NCBI GenBank assembly: GCA_026686845.1
Contig: JAIVEN010000006.1
Span: 36,998,501-37,062,500 of the forward strand
Length of the DNA stretch: 64,000 nucleotides
Direction of reading: 5' to 3'
Source: Adenanthera pavonina
Lineage: Eukaryota; Streptophyta; Magnoliopsida; Fabales; Fabaceae
Shown here piece by piece: positions 1 to 13,070 of the stretch (its first letter is position 1; every line of letters begins with the position of its first letter). The position numbers and the translations under genes were made by a program. The notes beneath the pieces are model-generated. The model was not told the origin of the DNA and ran no database searches. It saw nothing but the letters and a program-made list of their open reading frames with translations.

Positions 1-86
1 AAAAGGCTATACTTTCTATGTCTCTTTTCAAACAGACATAAAAGGCCAAAAATAACAGACATAAAAGGGGGGTTTTTGTAGTAGTG
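1..86. mobile_element. Right end of a CACTA (En/Spm-like) DNA transposon
   Basis: The sequence ends at 86 in TAGTAGTG, the complement of a CACTACTACAAAAA terminus, which is the CACTA signature. Two copies of a subterminal motif, acagacataaaagg, lie at about 34 and 54, as expected for CACTA subterminal repeats. The rest of the element lies left of the window. The DNA that follows (gaatcg) resembles the first tens of bases of the long Z LTR seen complete at 30043, so the CACTA element probably landed near the 5' end of that LTR. The 3-bp target duplication cannot be checked because the left end is outside. Confidence 0.7.
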
Positions 87-103
87 TGGAATCGAGCCTG
101 GCC

Positions 104-3100
104 TGTAATATCCCTATTTTTATGGGATATTATAAAATAAACAAAAGATGAGAAACGAAGTGAGACGAAAAGGCTATATATAATCGGGCTTTAGAAGGAA
201 TTAATTTCTCATTTAATTTTCAGAAGAAGTTATGTTTATTCCTTAATTGGAATTAATTTTCCATAAGGTCCTTAGCAGAAATTAATTTCAGAACTCACCC
301 CGAAAAGTATGCAATATACCACTTGAATGAAAGTCCGCTCCAAACTGAGCGCAACGATATAAATATTGCGTAGTTGGGAGGTTCTTGAAGTTAATGTGAA
401 TAGTAAAAAGGAAATAATAAAAATTGGTCTTTGGGTGAAATTACACGAAAGTGCCCGAACGAATGGATAATTATATTTTTGACCCGGCTTAAGGGCAAAA
501 CGGTCATTTCCCATATTAGAAGTAAAATATGAATATTGCATTTAAACCCCAAGGAATAAATGTTGATATCATAAAATGCATGAGAAATTGGGAAAAACAG
601 AAAGACAGCGTTAAACGTGAAGAAGGGCAAAGAGGTCATTTTTCCTGGTTAGATAGAAAAATGAGAAACTATATTTTTGCCCCCAAAGAATTATGAAAAG
701 GACATCTATGCCCTTAAATGAGTATTAGAAATGTCTTGGGGAAAATTACACCTAATGACCCGGAAGTTTCAGAAATTATAATTTAACCTCGGGTCAAGGG
801 AAATTTTGTAAATATGAAAAATTATGGTCAAAACGAAGCCCTCGACGAGAGAAGTCCAATGGTATATGGCACTGAGGGTTAATGTTCAAGAATAAATAAA
901 TAATCAGTGTCGAGTATCCAAAAGTAATAGTAAACCAGGTTTGGATATGGGCTATACATAGATACCATTTGGGACAGGATAATTATGGAAATATAAAAAT
1001 AAAATTAGAATAGTCCTGCATCCCAAAAATGCTAAATTATTGTAAAGATGATTTTATCGGTACGATTAAAAAGTATCCGGATTGAGGTATATCTGGATCA
1101 GGAAATTTGGGCATTTTTTCGACACCTCAAGCTCTCCCATGCGTGCTTTTTCTGCAGTTCATGAAGCCAACCAATCATCTCAAAAAGTTGGGAAAACTTG
1201 CTAAGTAAGGAGAAGAAAAAAATAATAATAAAAGTAACTTTGGTTAGTTGATTTGATTAACCATGATTAAGCATATAATTAACCATTTAAAGTCTTCTCT
1301 TCCCTCACCATTCAGGCGTGTCTAGTAACCTCAAAACAGAGCAAGGAAAAACGCAAGAAAGGAAGAGAGAAAGAGAGAAAGAAGAAGAGGAAAGCTCAAG
1401 GGAAATCAAAGGCACAAACTTTGGTAAGTTAATCTACCACCTTAGACTTGTTGTTGGTAGTATTTGGAGCATGATTCATGGAGTAGTTTTTCTTCTTCAC
1501 TCTCTTAGGGTTTCATCCATGGCATGATTTAGCAAGAAATGGAGTTTTACAAACCATAGAACATGGGGGAAATGTTAGACTACACATTTAAAGTTTGAAT
1601 ATGCAAGTGGTTTGTTGTATAACAAAGTGTAGCAATTTTTCTTGAATTTCCTTGATTTTGGACGGGTTATTGTTCACACTTAGAGTTGGAATTTCATGTT
1701 TTTGATGTCAAAAATGAGTTCCTCATGGTCCAAAACCTTAGGAACAAGTGATGATTTCATGAAAAAGTTTAAGATTAAGAAAGTGAAATTTTTAGCTTTT
1801 TGAAGCTTAATTCGGAATGAACAGTAGCTGAGCTAGAGATGGAATTTGGCAATTCTGAGGCCATATTTGGATTCCTCATGAAAAATTACATGGAATAGAG
1901 GTATAATTCATCATTTTTGAGTTAGGAATGAGTTTTTGGTGAATTTTTGAAGAATTAGGGTTTCATGAACACTTTTTGAAGAAAGTCATGGAACCATTAA
2001 CTTGAATAGTTGTTTGATGATGCATTAGGACTTGAAGAAGCACAAGGAAGCTAGTGGGAGCATTGGTATCAAGTTGAAGAGTAAGAGAGAGCATGAAGGT
2101 AGCAATTTACCTATTCTTGCCTTATATTGTCATGTGATTTTCAATGAGTTTGATGACTTGCCTATTGTTTGCTATGATCAATTGTGATGCTTTGAGAATG
2201 TTGGTTGAGTTAATTGAGGGTTTTGAGACCCCGGGATGTCCAAAATACAAAACAAAATTCTGCCGAAATTTTTGTAAAATATTATGGCATAAATGTTTAA
2301 AAGCATTCACTTGATGTTTTATGATGATTATATGCTTAATGTGATAATATGATTGCATGAATGGTGATTGCTACTGAGATTCTTTGAATCTCACCCCCCT
2401 TCAATGACTAACCATGCTAGGGAGAACCAATGCAAAAGAGCTAAGGAAGGAGCAAAATGCATAAAGAAGGAAATGATGTTGCAAGTCATTGTGTTATAAT
2501 GTGAATGATTATTTGTGTCTTGTTTTATATGAAATTGTAAAATAGCGATTATTATGTTAATATTGTGGAAAATCCATGAGAATTTCCAGTTCTGGATATT
2601 GTGATGTTAAGTTATGTTCTACCAGGTTTCATGCCAAAATGAGTTCATTTACAAGGGTTTTGGTAAGCAAATGGTAATATAGACTGAAACAGGACATTTT
2701 TCAGACGTGTCTGCTTCATTTGCCCTTATTCTGTACTTAATGTGAGATTAGGTTTATGGTATTTTTATACCAGATATAGGGCATCTCAACCTTTAATATG
2801 ACACCTAATTCACCCCATTTGGAGTTATGTACAATTAATGGTGAATTTTCTAAGTTAGGGTTTAGAACAGAGAAAGATTGGGAAAACTGAAAACTGAAAG
2901 TTAGTTACTGGAAAATTAAAAAGATAATATAAATCGTGCAGAGCTCCAAAAATTCAGTGGTTTGTATTTATAAAAATTTCTATGTTTTAAGTTTCATATG
3001 CCACTGATTTGGAGGTAATTGGAGCTATATGAAAGGAGATATGGAGGTTTTCCCAAAACTGTTCCAGCAAAAGTGGAATTCTGACCCTTTATGATTTAAA

Positions 3101-3580
3101 TTAACACCATGTCCTGTTCAGGTTGAATAAATGTACAAGAAAAATATTTCTAGAAAGTAGACTCATAGGGATTTACAATGACATAAAGAATGTATGATTT
3201 GACTCAGGATGTAATGAGATATGAATTTTTCAATATAAGGCCAGAATCCTGGGGAAGAGAAAATGATTAAATATACAGTAAATGTTTGAGGAATAAACTG
3301 TATAAATTGGTCAAGCAAATGCTCAGTTTAATATTTTTCCCATGTAAATAAGGTTTTTATCTATTGTTAGAGACTTGAATCACTATGAAATGATTGTTTT
3401 AGAATTAGTTATGAATTTTCAAAGTTCAGTCGGTAAAGTAGAAATTACCATATGAACAGTAACCGAAAATTTTGGAAATTTTGATTTTCATTCTTATGTG
3501 ATTCAAGCTTAGGATCAAGTATAATTAGACTTAAAAGGAGTCCAATACATGGAAAATGAGTCTAAATATAAGGTGTTATA
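104..3580 (-). mobile_element. Solo LTR A1 (family A, 3477 bp), inverted
   Basis: Starts TGTAATATCCC and ends AAGGTGTTATA (complement TATAACACC), flanked by a perfect 5-bp duplication TGGCC at 99-103 and 3581-3585. Its whole length matches the reverse complement of 58748-62289. A side-by-side reading of the first 200 or so bases gives roughly 85-90% identity. It holds no coding frame above noise; the short glutamate/arginine-rich frame at 1318-1527 is low complexity. No PBS, polypurine tract or pol lies next to it, so I read it as a solo LTR formed by unequal recombination, inserted into Z1. Confidence 0.8.
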
Positions 3581-3968
3581 TGGCCTACATCAGTGAGCAT
3601 TGACATCACGGCGAAGTTAAGTGGTGCCCCGATGCTAGTCGTGAATCTAGTTTAAATTAGAACATTTCTAACTTGATGAAACAGAAAGAAATGGAGGACG
3701 AACAGCTAGCTCTGCTAGGGTTTGATTCTTCGGAGTGGAAAGACGCGATTTTGAGGCTTGGGAAACTCAAATCTTGTAAGTATGATGTTATTCAATTCCC
3801 CCTTTCCTCCCTCTCATATTTTTGGTCGATATTTTCCTTTGGGTTTGCTTGAATTTTTGTTGGGTAGCATTTCCATCGATTGAATTGAGTTTAAATGCTT
3901 CACTGATGTATTGTTGCATGTGTATAAGCAGGATAAGGATTTTAAGTGTTGAAGTGGTTTATTTGATA

Positions 3969-5350
3969 TGAACAGGGGGAAGGGTAGGGTAGAGAGATAG
4001 AGAGCAACAAAAACGGAGAGAGAAAAGAACTCAAAAAAAGGAGAAAAGGAAGAATTTGAGAGGGAGAAAATTCACCGAAATTATGACTTAAATCAATTAT
4101 CAAAGTCTTAATACAACTGGCTCTTATTTATAGATTTTAAATCCTAATCCTACTAGAATCCCAAGAGAAGATATTTCTTTTTTCAAATTATCTCAAATCT
4201 AAATCAAAGATAAATTGCAATTTAAATAACTAAATCCTAGAAGTAAATAAAAGAAAAAAATCTAAATCATAATAAATTTAAATTAAACTAAATCAAATCT
4301 AAAATATAATTTAAATATCCTAACAAAATATCTATGTTTAAAATCTTAATTATTTTATGATAAAGATAAATAATCCTAATTATTTTTGACTATCCATTTT
4401 CTATCATTCTCCCCTGCTTGAAAGAACTCTCCTCCAGAGAGTTAAAATTTTGCATAGCATTTAGATCTGGAAAACCTTTTTAACGAGCAAGATAGCGAAA
4501 GATGGGATTTGAGCAAAGAAACTTATCTTCAAATATCCAAATATTCTTTGACTCTGAAAGTCGTTTCCAATGGAAGAGATATTCGTGGAGAAGATTATTA
4601 TGTAGGAAGACAACATATTCTTCTATAACAGCTTTTGACTCTCAATGGCATGGTAGATGGATGAGATGAAGTAAGAGCACGTTGAAGTTTAAACTAAATA
4701 ACTTTGGAAGGTACAACTTTCACTTGTGAAGATTGTGGAGATTGCTTTTGTGCTTGCTCCTTCTTCAAGCTTTTGTATTCTTGTAGTAATGGAAGTAGCA
4801 CCTGAGATTATTCATCTTCATATTGTTCAAAGACTTCCTGCAATTGTTGCTTACGTAATTCGTTTATTATTTCCTTAAACAATCTCTCCAGCCTTTCGAA
4901 CATATGGTTGAAATCCCCTTGAAGATTTACTTCCATTGTGTCAATCTTGTGGTTAACGACTTCCATCTCATGGTCCACAAGCTCTTTGATGGCCTTCTTA
5001 AATTGATTAAAATTATAACTTAAATTAATAATCAAAGTCTTAATACAACTGAGTAGTAAGATTTTTATTTATAGAGCTCAAATTATAATCTTACTAGAGT
5101 TCTAAAATAAGATATCTCTTTTTTTAAAATTATCTCAAATTTAAATAGAAGATAAATTCCAATTTAAATAACTAAATCCTAGAAATAAATAAAATAAAAT
5201 AAACCTAAATCCTAATAAATTTAAATTAAACTAAATCGAATCTAAAATATAATTTAAATATTCTAACAAAATATCTATGTTCAAAATCCTAATTATTTTA
5301 TGATAAAAATAAATAATCCTAATTATCTTGGGATTATCCATTTTTTATCA
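3969..5350 (-). mobile_element. Small decayed gypsy-like LTR element with internal deletion
   Basis: Two direct repeats flank a 0.6 kb centre: 3969-4406 (full repeat, about 438 bp) and about 5017-5350 (about 334 bp). On the minus strand the left repeat is preceded by a purine tract (gcaggggagaa) and begins TGATAGAAAATGG, so it is the 3' LTR. The right repeat begins TGATAAAAAATGG and is the 5' LTR. The 5' LTR lacks the last 100 or so bases found in the 3' copy, and no primer binding site follows it. A deletion has therefore fused LTR to internal sequence. Target duplication is not clear. The element lies inside Z1. Confidence 0.65.
4808..5035 (-). pseudogene. Gag-like fragment fused to LTR sequence
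   Basis: A 75-residue frame rich in charged residues with regular hydrophobic spacing, predicted as coiled coil (KIDTMEVNLQ, MFERLERLFKEI). This resembles the amino-terminal coiled-coil segment common before plant gypsy gag domains. The first 10 or so residues are read from LTR sequence that the internal deletion brought next to gag, so the start codon is probably not the original one. No capsid domain or zinc knuckle follows. I treat it as a dead remnant; the family assignment is a guess from composition and context. Confidence 0.4.
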
Positions 5351-6499
5351 ATATTCACCAAACTCTAATCCTCAACTCTTGATATTATTAGGAATTCGAA
5401 GTTGTTTAGGTATAATCATGGTTCTATGAGTTGTTTTGGGTAATTTGATGTATGAATTTACTGGGGAAGCTATGCTTAAGACAATTATGCTTTGAGATAT
5501 CAAGTTATGTATACTAAGGGTTGAGAAATTGTGTCGGTAATGAGAATTCGGTATTGTGTAGGTTGTATTATTGCTCAATTGGAATCTCTTGACTCCGGAT
5601 AGTGTTTGGAAAACTTAAAAGTGGTTGGCAAGTGGATGTTGTATTACATAAAGCATGTCGGTTCTTTGGACTTCGTGATTGAATTGGTTGGATTATTATG
5701 TTTTGGACTGTGTGTATTAGTTTAAGGCAATGTGGTAACATGATCTTGCATCCTTTGTTGTGTTGTAGTGATTGTTGAGTGGTTTCGGACAGTTGAGGTA
5801 ACCAGGGTGTCTTTACCTATGTCTTTCAATTGATTTCTTATATTTATTTATATCTAATCATTTTCATATCATGACATGTGCGTCTACACGGCTAGTGAGT
5901 TTTCTATCCTTATCTTGATTTATGATAAAAAATGGTATTATGATGATAGTAAACATGATATATATAAGTATGATGAATATTGATATGAAATGATTGACAT
6001 GCATCATTTATTGTACATGATCATATGACATGCTAGCACTATAGAGAATAACATGTGATGATATGTTAGCATGCATCGGCTATTATCATTAATTGTAAAT
6101 TGTGTTGAGACATGATTTGGGTGATGATACTTTGAATACCATATGGTATGCCATTTTTCTAAATAGCACATAATGTCTTGTGGTCAGGTGGTATAGCTTG
6201 TATTATTTTAGTCACTAAATAGTCATCCTATGGCCGAGAGACTCAGGTAGCTGTGAATTGGGATGTACCTCCTTTAAATAGTCATCGATTTGGGTAGTTT
6301 AGAGGAAGGAAAGCCATGATCCAATCTTTAGTGCAATGACTTTTTGCTGAGTCATGACTATTAGGAGGAGAGCTGGGAGGAGACCCCGGAATTGGCCATC
6401 ACAAGTTGTTGGAAGCGGGCCACTGATTAAGGTTACTTTGTCATGATAACTAGCTCATGGTTCTAGATATGTATGGATGAGATTTGTGTTTGTATATCT

Positions 6500-9400
6500 T
6501 GTAACACCCTACATTCAAAACCCAAAAATCCACCACCAAAACACTCAAAATCACAGAAATAGGACAAAACTAGGCTAGAGTCGCGACCTGCAACAATGTC
6601 GCCACGACCTCAGAGAAATAGAATAGGGTGGCACCGTGGCGCCAATGACAACAACTATATAAGCAAATTGCTGATTTTTCTAGCAAACTTCCAACGTGTG
6701 TAACTTTGCTCTTCGACACCCAATTGACTTGATTCCAACTCTTATATGTTACTTTACTCCCAATATAACTATAGACACTAACCATATTTCAAAATACCTC
6801 CATATAAAGATTTTCGATGTCTGAGGCCAAAATGGTCCATTTTGGACCAAAAATTGGCATTTAGGCCTCCGAATGCCAAACCAAAGCACTAATGACCAAA
6901 CTAACTCTTGACCCAAGTCCAAATGCCCCCTTAGGACTAGGTTTAGGGTGATCTTATCCTAAAGAAATCATTCCTATAGAATTTGACCCCATTGGCAACC
7001 AGTGGGTTACATACCTACTTAACCCAACAACTACCTAAATCAACCACAAACACACACATAACAGGGTTACAAGGCCAGATACATATCTTACACATAACTA
7101 ACCCATACTGGGGTCTAAAAGCAAATCACATACATCATTGGCCAACCCAGCCAACATATAATCGATCCTATAACGGATTCTTCAACCGATCCACTAATTA
7201 CATGATACACAAACAATATATAAAACCCAAGATAACAATATTATAGACAACATACGAAACAATGAACCACGTGGCAAAATACGTTACATAAACTGTGAAC
7301 AGAAACTTTCAACTGCAAGAATGCCCTTGTGCTAAGGCTTTGCATGTAAACTCATGACCCGGTCCAACCCGGTCCTATCAGGCTAATCAGGTTGGACTTC
7401 GAGTTAGTTTTGGTTTGTCCGGCTCAACCCGTAATATATATATATATATATGCTTTTTTAAGAAACTTCTATTATTTTGTATATATTAATTGATTTTATA
7501 AAATTTTATTCTATATATCTTATATAATACATTTATTATTTGATTACAATGAAAAACTTTTTAAGATTTTGATATTTAATTTTATTTAAAATTTTAAATT
7601 GATTTCTTAATATAATATTATATGAAAATAATGTATAGTTGTAAATATTTATAATTTTTAAAAAAATTAATTTCTATCATAACATTATTTTTTAAGGAAA
7701 TCTATTTTTACATTAATAATTAAATTTTTTTCAATACATAAAGTTAGTTTTTTTATTTCATTTTTAATGTTTTAAAAAATTACTTGGTACCGGGCCGGTC
7801 CGACCCCTGTCAGATATTTAGTCCGGTTTACCCTGAGTATTTCCGGGCCAGGTAATGGGTGGGGGTGAAACTCAGCCCTACTCGGTGCAACGGAGTGAAC
7901 TAAGACTTTTTCTTCTTCTCCAAATTAGTGCTAGAGTCTTCACTTGTGATGTTTGCTACAAGGGTGTGAGACAGAGTCCTAGTAACTAAGGAACACATAA
8001 CAACAATATACAAGTAAGCAATGTTATGCAATGCAATGTACGTCCTCATCTGTACATAACTAGAACCATGGGTTAGTCATCATCACAAGGTATACTCAAT
8101 AACTGATTCCTTTCCAATAATCGATGAAAACTAATTTTGGGACATCATTAAGCTCTCCGCACACTAGTATGACCTGGCCAAATGCCACACTAATGCTTGG
8201 ACCGTGATTTTCCTTCACCTAGGCTACCCGAATCGGTGGTGATTTAAGGAAATGCATCTCCAAATCTACTACCACTTGACTTTCTTGGCTATATGAGTGG
8301 ATTTAGTGGCTGGGATATAAAATCATCAACCTCACGACTTGACTACTAGTGGGTCGGTATACCACGTGGTATTTCTCATCGTCATCATTTGAAATCGTCA
8401 ATGTACTCATGCTCATGTGTGATAATGCTATCAAGTCCAATATTTACATATGCATATATATATATATCATTATCATCATCATATAACAAGTTATATCCAA
8501 AGTGGGGATGCTACAATATCTCATGCCATCAACCAATATAAACTCATATAAAGATAAGGAAAGAGGATACTATTTCCTCACGAGCCGTGCCTGGAGCATA
8601 TTGCGATATGAAAAGAATAAACATATATGTATAGGAAACATACAATGTGCATAACATACACCCTGGTTACCTCAGATTGCCTACATACTACACACGCACG
8701 GAGGGGTTTAGCAGGCCGTTGGAGCACCAACAATGAGTCAAATACGTCCAATCAACAAATTAAGCTCTATAATATCGTAGCATCTCCAATTAATATAATA
8801 CCCGCATAAACCAAAACTTATAATTCAACTATCCAAACTTAACCCATGGATCTAATAGCATAAACATACATCAAGAAGCTTCAAACACACATCTAAATGA
8901 TAAATGTCTACATACATTTTGGATTTCATGCTTCCATAACCACTCTAAGCTTAGGGTTCCTCATCAACTAATCACAAACTGTCCAAAACTCATATTTAAT
9001 CCGAAGAAACACCAAACAATACATCAATAACTCATTTCTAAAGATTTTAATAAGTGAAAACCTTTGCTAAACCAAACTTAACCATAACTCCATTGATTTC
9101 ATCTAAAAAACAGATGGAAAAGAGAGGAGAAATGGTTAGGAATCACTTATTAACCAAGATTGAAGCTTCCCAAGGTCAAAAATTGAGCCTAAGGACAAAA
9201 AATCTTGAACCTTAGTAGAGCACCTGCTTTTCTCTCTGTTTTCTTCTCCTTCGCTCGACTGAGATGTGTCTAAATTTATCAGAATTCAAAGATTAGCGTC
9301 GCGGCTCCAGAAAAGTTTGCCATGGCATGAGGCCATTCTATCTGAAAAAAATTGAAACTCATTGCTCGACTATCTCGGCGACTTTGCTCCTCATTGCAGT

Positions 9401-9545
9401 GTGAGGTGCTTCTATTTCCATTTTGAAGTTTTGTCCCACTTTGATCCTTCCTCCTGCCCAAGTCCCTCCAATTCTGCACAAAATATAAGGCAACTTCTCA
9501 TTAGTTTAAGGCTAAGTCCAAGACAGTACATGGATGGTTGTTACA
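6500..9545 (-). mobile_element. Solo LTR Z2, inverted, inserted into Z1
   Basis: Begins TGTAACACCC at 6500 and ends GGTTGTTACA at 9545. The flanks TATCT (6495-6499) and TATCA (9546-9550) are a 5-bp target duplication with one mismatch. Read on the minus strand it is colinear with the Z LTRs at 30043 and 57507. The Z1 sequence is interrupted at 'tgtatatc' and resumes at 'tatcatgtgcattgcattc', matching the unbroken text in the 43136-46440 copy near 45437. Removing the hAT-like insert leaves about 2.5 kb, the usual size of the family. Confidence 0.8.
7343..7881. mobile_element. Probable hAT-like non-autonomous insert within Z2
   Basis: A very AT-rich core (7430-7770) is bracketed by CCGG-rich arms: 'acccggtccaacccggtcc' on the left and 'gggccggtccgacccctg' plus 'gggtgggggtgaaactcagccctac' on the right. 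The right end is similar in style to plant hAT termini (complement GTAGGGCTGAG). This block is absent from the other Z LTRs. The outer boundaries and target duplication (GCTTTGCA versus TCGGTGCA, five of eight) are uncertain. It contains a (TA) run at 7434-7453. Confidence 0.45.
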
Positions 9546-10692
9546 TATCATGTGCATTGCATTCATGTGAGCATTGTATCTAGTTTTTGATTTGAAAGCT
9601 TGATTATATTTATATGTATATGTATGGGACATACATCTCATCCCATGGCTAACAATCCTAGGTGAAGGATCCAGCACTAGCAAGGAGAGGTCTACGGAGG
9701 GCTTGGGAAACGAGGATTGAGAGTGCACTTGTGGGTGTTGGGGGTTAAGTTCCAGCTGTACTGTATTTGTTTCCTTTTCAGTAAAGTGCCATCTATTATG
9801 TTTGTAACTCTGTGTTTTTGTTGAGTTCTTGATCGCATGTGAACTGGATTACTGTATACCTCTTCTAAATTCTACTATTTTTCATGAATAGCCCTTTTGT
9901 ATGTTCTTGGGCCTAAGGTTATGTTTGTAGTAAGATGAAGGGTAAATATGTCTCATTTGTGGCTTTTGATGTCACAATGTTGTTACTCAGTTGTTTCAGC
10001 TGAGGGCTTGTGGTTCCGTATTCCTTATGATGTGTTTGATTGGTTTTAAGCTTAGTTGAGTTTATGGGTCCTAGATGTGTAAGCGGGTATATAGCCTATT
10101 GATGCGAAGTGAGGTTAAGGAGGTCAAAATTTGAAGGAGTGATTTCTTTGGATTGGAATCTCCTTGAACATGATTCTTGAGTCTCATGTGACCCTTTGGA
10201 ATGGTTCTTGGCTGCCAAGCGTGAGATGGTAGTGATTTTTTGTTTGGTTCCTTATTTTGGCCCAAAACTGGCTATGTTGTTTCGGATGTCCAAAATCTTC
10301 ATATGAAGGTATTTTGAAGCATGGTTGGTATTTATGGTTAGATTAGGAGTAGTATGACCTGTAACTTTTGGAATCGGGTTGATTGAAGGTTGGAGTGAGA
10401 AGTTATTGGCGTTGGAAGTTGGTTCGTTACATCAGCAATTGCTGATACACTTGCTATTAAGTGGTAATGCAATTTTGTCATTGGTGTCGTGATGCCAAAT
10501 CCTAAGTTGCGGCACCGTGCCTCATTGTCTCTTTTATGTTTTTGTCTAGAAACCCTTTGCGTCGTGACACCATGTGCCCAGGCTGCAGCACCATTGTCCT
10601 ATTTTGTCTCCTTTGAGCTATCCTCCCGTATAGTTGTATCTTTGATTATTAGGATGTTACAACGTTTATTTTTTAAACATATAAAAGAGATA

Positions 10693-11429
10693 GAGTAAAA
10701 TATTCTAGCATCCTTTCTATTTTGTTTTAATGACAAAAACCTCCCATCTATTTTACAAACATATAGCTTAGTCCAATCTATTAATATCGTTAGGAAAATT
10801 TTCAAAAGATTTTAAAACTACTGTTTATTAATTAAAATCATATTAACATTAATCATATTTATCAATTTATATATCACTCATTATATTAAATTCCTAATTC
10901 ACTAATTTGTTCTCTTTTTTTTTTTCCAAAATTCATTTTGATTAATTTATCATGGGTTATAAAATTAATAAATTTTATAATGTTCAAAATTTTATCATTT
11001 TTATAATTTAAAAAATAAAAAAAATACAATTTTGAAATATTTCTTTAGTCAACATCTGTGTTTAAAAGACTATTAAATTAATAAATTTAAATAAATGTAT
11101 TTAAATGATTTAAAATTATAAAATTATTCATTAAATAATTCTATAATATGGTAGAAAAGTTTAAAAATATATGTATTAAAATTATTTTTTTTATAACATA
11201 AGTGTTTAAATAATATTCATGTTAAAAAGGGTCTTTTGGTTAAAAAATTAAACATATAATTAATGGTAAACTAATTATTTGGATGGATGAAAATAGAATC
11301 TTAAGAATATAAGGGAGTTTTGTGTAGTAGAAATTTTAATTTCAAAAGAAGGTATATTAAGGTTTTTAAAATAAAATGAAGGTCTCTTTAATTAAGATAA
11401 AATAAAAAGGAGGTGAGTGTATTTTACTA
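10693..11429. mobile_element. Mutator-like MITE with long terminal inverted repeats
   Basis: The left 60 or so bases (AGTAAAATA..., with TATTTT and ACCTCCC blocks) and the complement of the right end (AGTAAAATAC..., with CACCTCCTTTTTATTTTAT) form long imperfect inverted repeats. The flanks AAAGAGATA (684-692 of the 10 kb block) and GAAAAGATA (11430-11438) match at seven of nine bases, in line with the 9-bp duplications of Mutator-like elements. The interior is extremely AT-rich without coding frames. It lies only 31 bases past the end of Z1. Confidence 0.5.
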
Positions 11430-12315
11430 GAAAAGATAAATCGTCGTACTTTAATAAAATTAAAAAACTAATTTAATAAAAATATCTTAAATATATAAGT
11501 TTATTTTTTTTTACCACAAATACATGAGTTTAAATACCTCAATTTTTTCTCATATGAATATGTGTGTCTGCGCATAAATGTGCATATAATGACGAAAGAA
11601 TGAACAGTGATATCTCATGAATTGACATGCATATATTAAATTGAAAATGAATGAATGAACGAATAAATAAATCAATAATTAGATAAATAATAAAGGAATG
11701 TGCATAGCAGAGATGGAAGGAAGAATGCTATCTCATGAATTGACACATACATATATAAATTGAACAGAAAACACAGAAAATAGTCAAAATACTGTGTAGT
11801 TTTCACCAGCACTTGCACAGCAAAAAAAGAAAAAAAACCTGTTGACTTCACCATTTGCAGAGCCCACGTGCATCACTCCAAATTCTTTTAATACAAACTG
11901 AATGTACTATACCACAAAAAAAAAACTGAGTGTACTATGGTTTACCAAAAAAAAAACTGAGTGTACTATGACTAATGCACTGGGAGAGGATCCTATGAAT
12001 CTCATTAATCCTCAGCACGGTTTAAGAATTTCTGAAAGTAGGGACCTATTTTTTTTTTACCACAAAAGTTGGGGCCTATTGAACTTAAAAAAACAAAGCA
12101 TTTAATGTGGTCTGTTTGTTTATTTGTCACCGTATGGCTCAGTCATAACTTTTTTTTTTCTTTCAAAAAAAGAAAAATAGAACTTCTGCAAAATAATATG
12201 GTAAGTGCTGGTCTTTTGACATCCTTCCATTACTTCCTGAGTTTTCTATCACATAATAACATGTATTTTTCTTTCAAAGTAAAATTATTCAATTCATATA
12301 AATCCTGTCACTGTC

Positions 12316-12349
<34 letters not shown>

Positions 12350-12619
12350 AGAATGAGACAAAAATCTTACGTTAAAACTTAATATCAATTTCCCTTGCCT
12401 GCTCATCTTGTCATAATGAAAGAAAAATCACTATATATTCTACATATAATTAGATTTTTTTTTACATAATATAACATTTTTGCAGTACTATAAAAATATC
12501 AAGAATCTAGTACAATCTTAATCATGATTAACACCCATGTGATATTACAGTATTCTGGAAAATTTGGCAGATTCAAAACTATTTTTGCCTCTCTAAACGG
12601 TAGTCAAGTAAACACTAAT
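11430..12619. other. AT-rich intergenic DNA, no gene seen
   Basis: No codon-biased frame, RNA gene or clear transposon end is visible. A short duplicated motif, ctgagtgtactatg preceded by an A-run, occurs at about 11928 and 11957. An (AT) run lies at about 12318-12348. Confidence 0.5.
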
Positions 12620-13070
12620 TACCTATTTGGTTCTCATTTTTTAAAATAAAACCATGGTTAAAAACATTAATTGTCTCTTTGGTTCTCATTTTTCAAAACA
12701 AAACCATGATTAAAGATTTTTAATCATGATTTTCTAAAAGATGTGTTTAGCCAAACATAGGTAAAACATAAACTGACTTTTTAAAAAATGAAAAGTGGGT
12801 TAAACTATGATTTTGAAAAATGAGGGAAAAAATTACTTTTTCTTTAACAAAACATGGGTTTTGGAAAAGGAGAAATAAAATCACTCTATATTATACATCT
12901 AAAAGTATTTTTAACCTCTATCATCCAAACAGATTTTTTGTTAAACTTACTTTTACAAAAAAATATCCAAACATAACAACTTTTAACAAACTTACTTTAT
13001 CTAAACTTTATTTTTATAAATTTCATATATCTTAATTTAATTTTATAAAATGGAAAACAAACGAATACTT
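12620..13070. mobile_element. Possible MITE with duplicated left end
   Basis: The left motif 'tttggttctcatttttcaaaa' occurs twice (about 12628 and 12680), as if the left terminus were duplicated. The right end, 'tggaaaacaaacgaatac' near 13050, is a loose complement of it. No target duplication could be fixed, and the call rests on these inverted ends only. Confidence 0.3.

Larger units (their letters stand above)
87..10661 (+). mobile_element. Solo LTR Z1 (gypsy-type), heavily interrupted; segments 87-103, 3581-3968, 5351-6499, 9546-10661
   Basis: The four segments align in order with the uninterrupted family member at 30043-32515 and with 43136-46440. Shared landmarks are a 'gctaggg...gacttgggaa' block, a 'ctatggccgagagactcaggt' block near 6230, and the terminal GATGTTACA at 10653-10661. 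The 3' end is followed by ACGTT, the expected position of a 5-bp target duplication, but the 5' end lies beyond the CACTA element left of the window. Four later insertions split it. No retroviral protein is encoded, so it is an LTR without an internal region. Assigning family Z to gypsy rests on the TGTAACA...TGTTACA ends and the length, and is an inference. Confidence 0.7.

Noticed and set aside
1318..1527. Glu/Arg/Lys-rich 69-residue frame
   Set aside because: Low-complexity purine tract inside a family A LTR; the matching place in the 58748-62289 copy holds no such frame.
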